Shown: in pieces, positions 13,890-14,265 of the stretch
Position numbering within the stretch: position 1 is the stretch's first letter
Layout: every line of letters starts with the position of its first letter
Assembly (NCBI GenBank): GCA_028718465.1
Contig: JAQULX010000029.1
Coordinates: 1 to 14,265, forward strand
DNA from: Dehalococcoidales bacterium
GTDB lineage: Bacteria; Chloroflexota; Dehalococcoidia; Dehalococcoidales; UBA3254
Reading direction: 5' to 3'
DNA: 14,265 bases
Notes under the pieces: generated by a model
The model's database searches: none
What the model was told of the DNA's origin: nothing
Seen by the model: only the letters and a program-made list of their open reading frames with translations
Made by a program: the position numbers and the translations under genes

Positions 13890-14134
13890 TCTATAGGGCT
13901 ATACTTCTTGTGGCTCTCTACTGCATCATAACAACCCACTGCTTGGCAATACCTATTAGTCATCATTAAAGTTGTATGTCCAAGTAACCTCTGTAACATC
14001 AGGCTATCCCCTCCATTCTTCAGCCATAGAGTAGCAAATGTATGCCGGAGCAAATGAGGATGAACATTGATACCGGTTCTCTTCCTTAATTTGATGAATA
14101 AAGTCTCAACACTGCTATCTTTGACAGGGTCATT
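13874..14134 (-). pseudogene. Tyrosine recombinase/integrase, C-terminal fragment
   Basis: The last 86 codons of a phage/ICE-type tyrosine recombinase. HPHLLRHTFAT carries the His and second Arg of the catalytic set, LLGHTTLMMT the Gly-His, and NRYCQA the Tyr nucleophile, followed by a tail ending PIDRLTK and a TAA stop. These residues are intact and in frame. Going upstream the frame hits TGA at 14135-14137, exactly where the conserved 'LFI' strand and the first catalytic Arg region should begin, and no integrase-like sequence is found in the remaining 128 bases in any frame. The N-terminal DNA-binding part and the first Arg are gone, so it cannot work alone. Family assignment is firm; whether the break is biological or an assembly artefact is open. 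Confidence 0.85.
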
Positions 14135-14265
14135 TCATTTTTGGACTTTAGACAATTTTTAAGAGCTAAGATTAACCATAACCTTAATCAGGGTTATAAC
14201 TTATTGCACTCAAGCTTAAGCTTGAGCTTAAATGCACTTTAAAAACTAAATAATCGAAACGAAAT
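14135..14265. repeat. Palindrome-rich AT stretch beyond the integrase break
   Basis: CTCAAGCTTAAGCTTGAG (14209-14226) is a perfect 18-bp palindrome, flanked by TGCACT on both sides in direct orientation (14205 and 14233). ATAACC-N8-GGTTAT (14178-14197) and GATTAA-N8-TTAATC (14170-14189) are further dyads. GACAATTTTTAAG here (14151-14163) also occurs at 2794-2806 next to the IS3 remnant. This could be an IS end or an attachment/regulatory region. Confidence 0.35.

Overview
This window looks like a piece of chromosome from a low-to-mid GC anaerobic Firmicute (class Clostridia, possibly a Peptococcaceae/Desulfotomaculum-Pelotomaculum type). The evidence is strong AGGAGG-type ribosome binding sites, SigA-like TTGACA/TATAAT promoters, an acyl-CoA dehydrogenase-etfB-etfA operon, a TRAP solute-binding protein and Clostridia-style HTH-HNH and IS-derived genes. 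The taxon is inferred from style and gene content only. The window opens inside one gene and its far end lies just beyond a truncated integrase, so it may be a whole contig; this cannot be proved here.

Layout. 1-810 is the 3' part of a DctP-type TRAP solute-binding protein. 811-1321 is a regulatory stretch with strong dyads, a SigA-like promoter and two tandem LacI/CcpA-like operators. These precede two small single-span membrane proteins (1322-1779). A tspO gene lies on the minus strand (2084-2587). 2640-3200 is a graveyard of mobile DNA: a 38-bp dispersed repeat, an IS3-family orfB remnant and a 50-bp-period repeat pair. 3219-4445 encodes an unusual fusion of a DeoR/WYL-type regulator with an IS5-type DUF4096 transposase N-terminal domain.

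4845-7941 is the metabolic core: a divergent acyl-CoA dehydrogenase followed by EtfB and EtfA. Electrons from acyl-CoA oxidation (or to enoyl-CoA reduction) would pass between the dehydrogenase flavin and the ETF. Then come a minus-strand polytopic membrane protein (DUF6498-like), a plus-strand MFS carrier of the oxalate/formate-monocarboxylate type, a clear hairpin terminator and a cysteine synthase. The second copy of the 38-bp repeat sits next, followed by a minus-strand METTL27-like methyltransferase whose likely promoter lies inside a perfect 7-7-7 dyad, with a possible 44-codon ORF between.

The right end (12811-14265) is accessory DNA, visibly AT-rich: a winged-helix/HNH nuclease, a convergent 125-aa conserved-looking protein of unknown function, and the last 86 codons of a tyrosine recombinase cut off by foreign sequence. 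No tRNA, rRNA or CRISPR array was seen. No complete new system is evident. The best leads are the WYL-transposase fusion, the two operator regions (1163-1237 and 12517-12546), the paired dispersed repeats and the HNH/orphan/integrase cluster.
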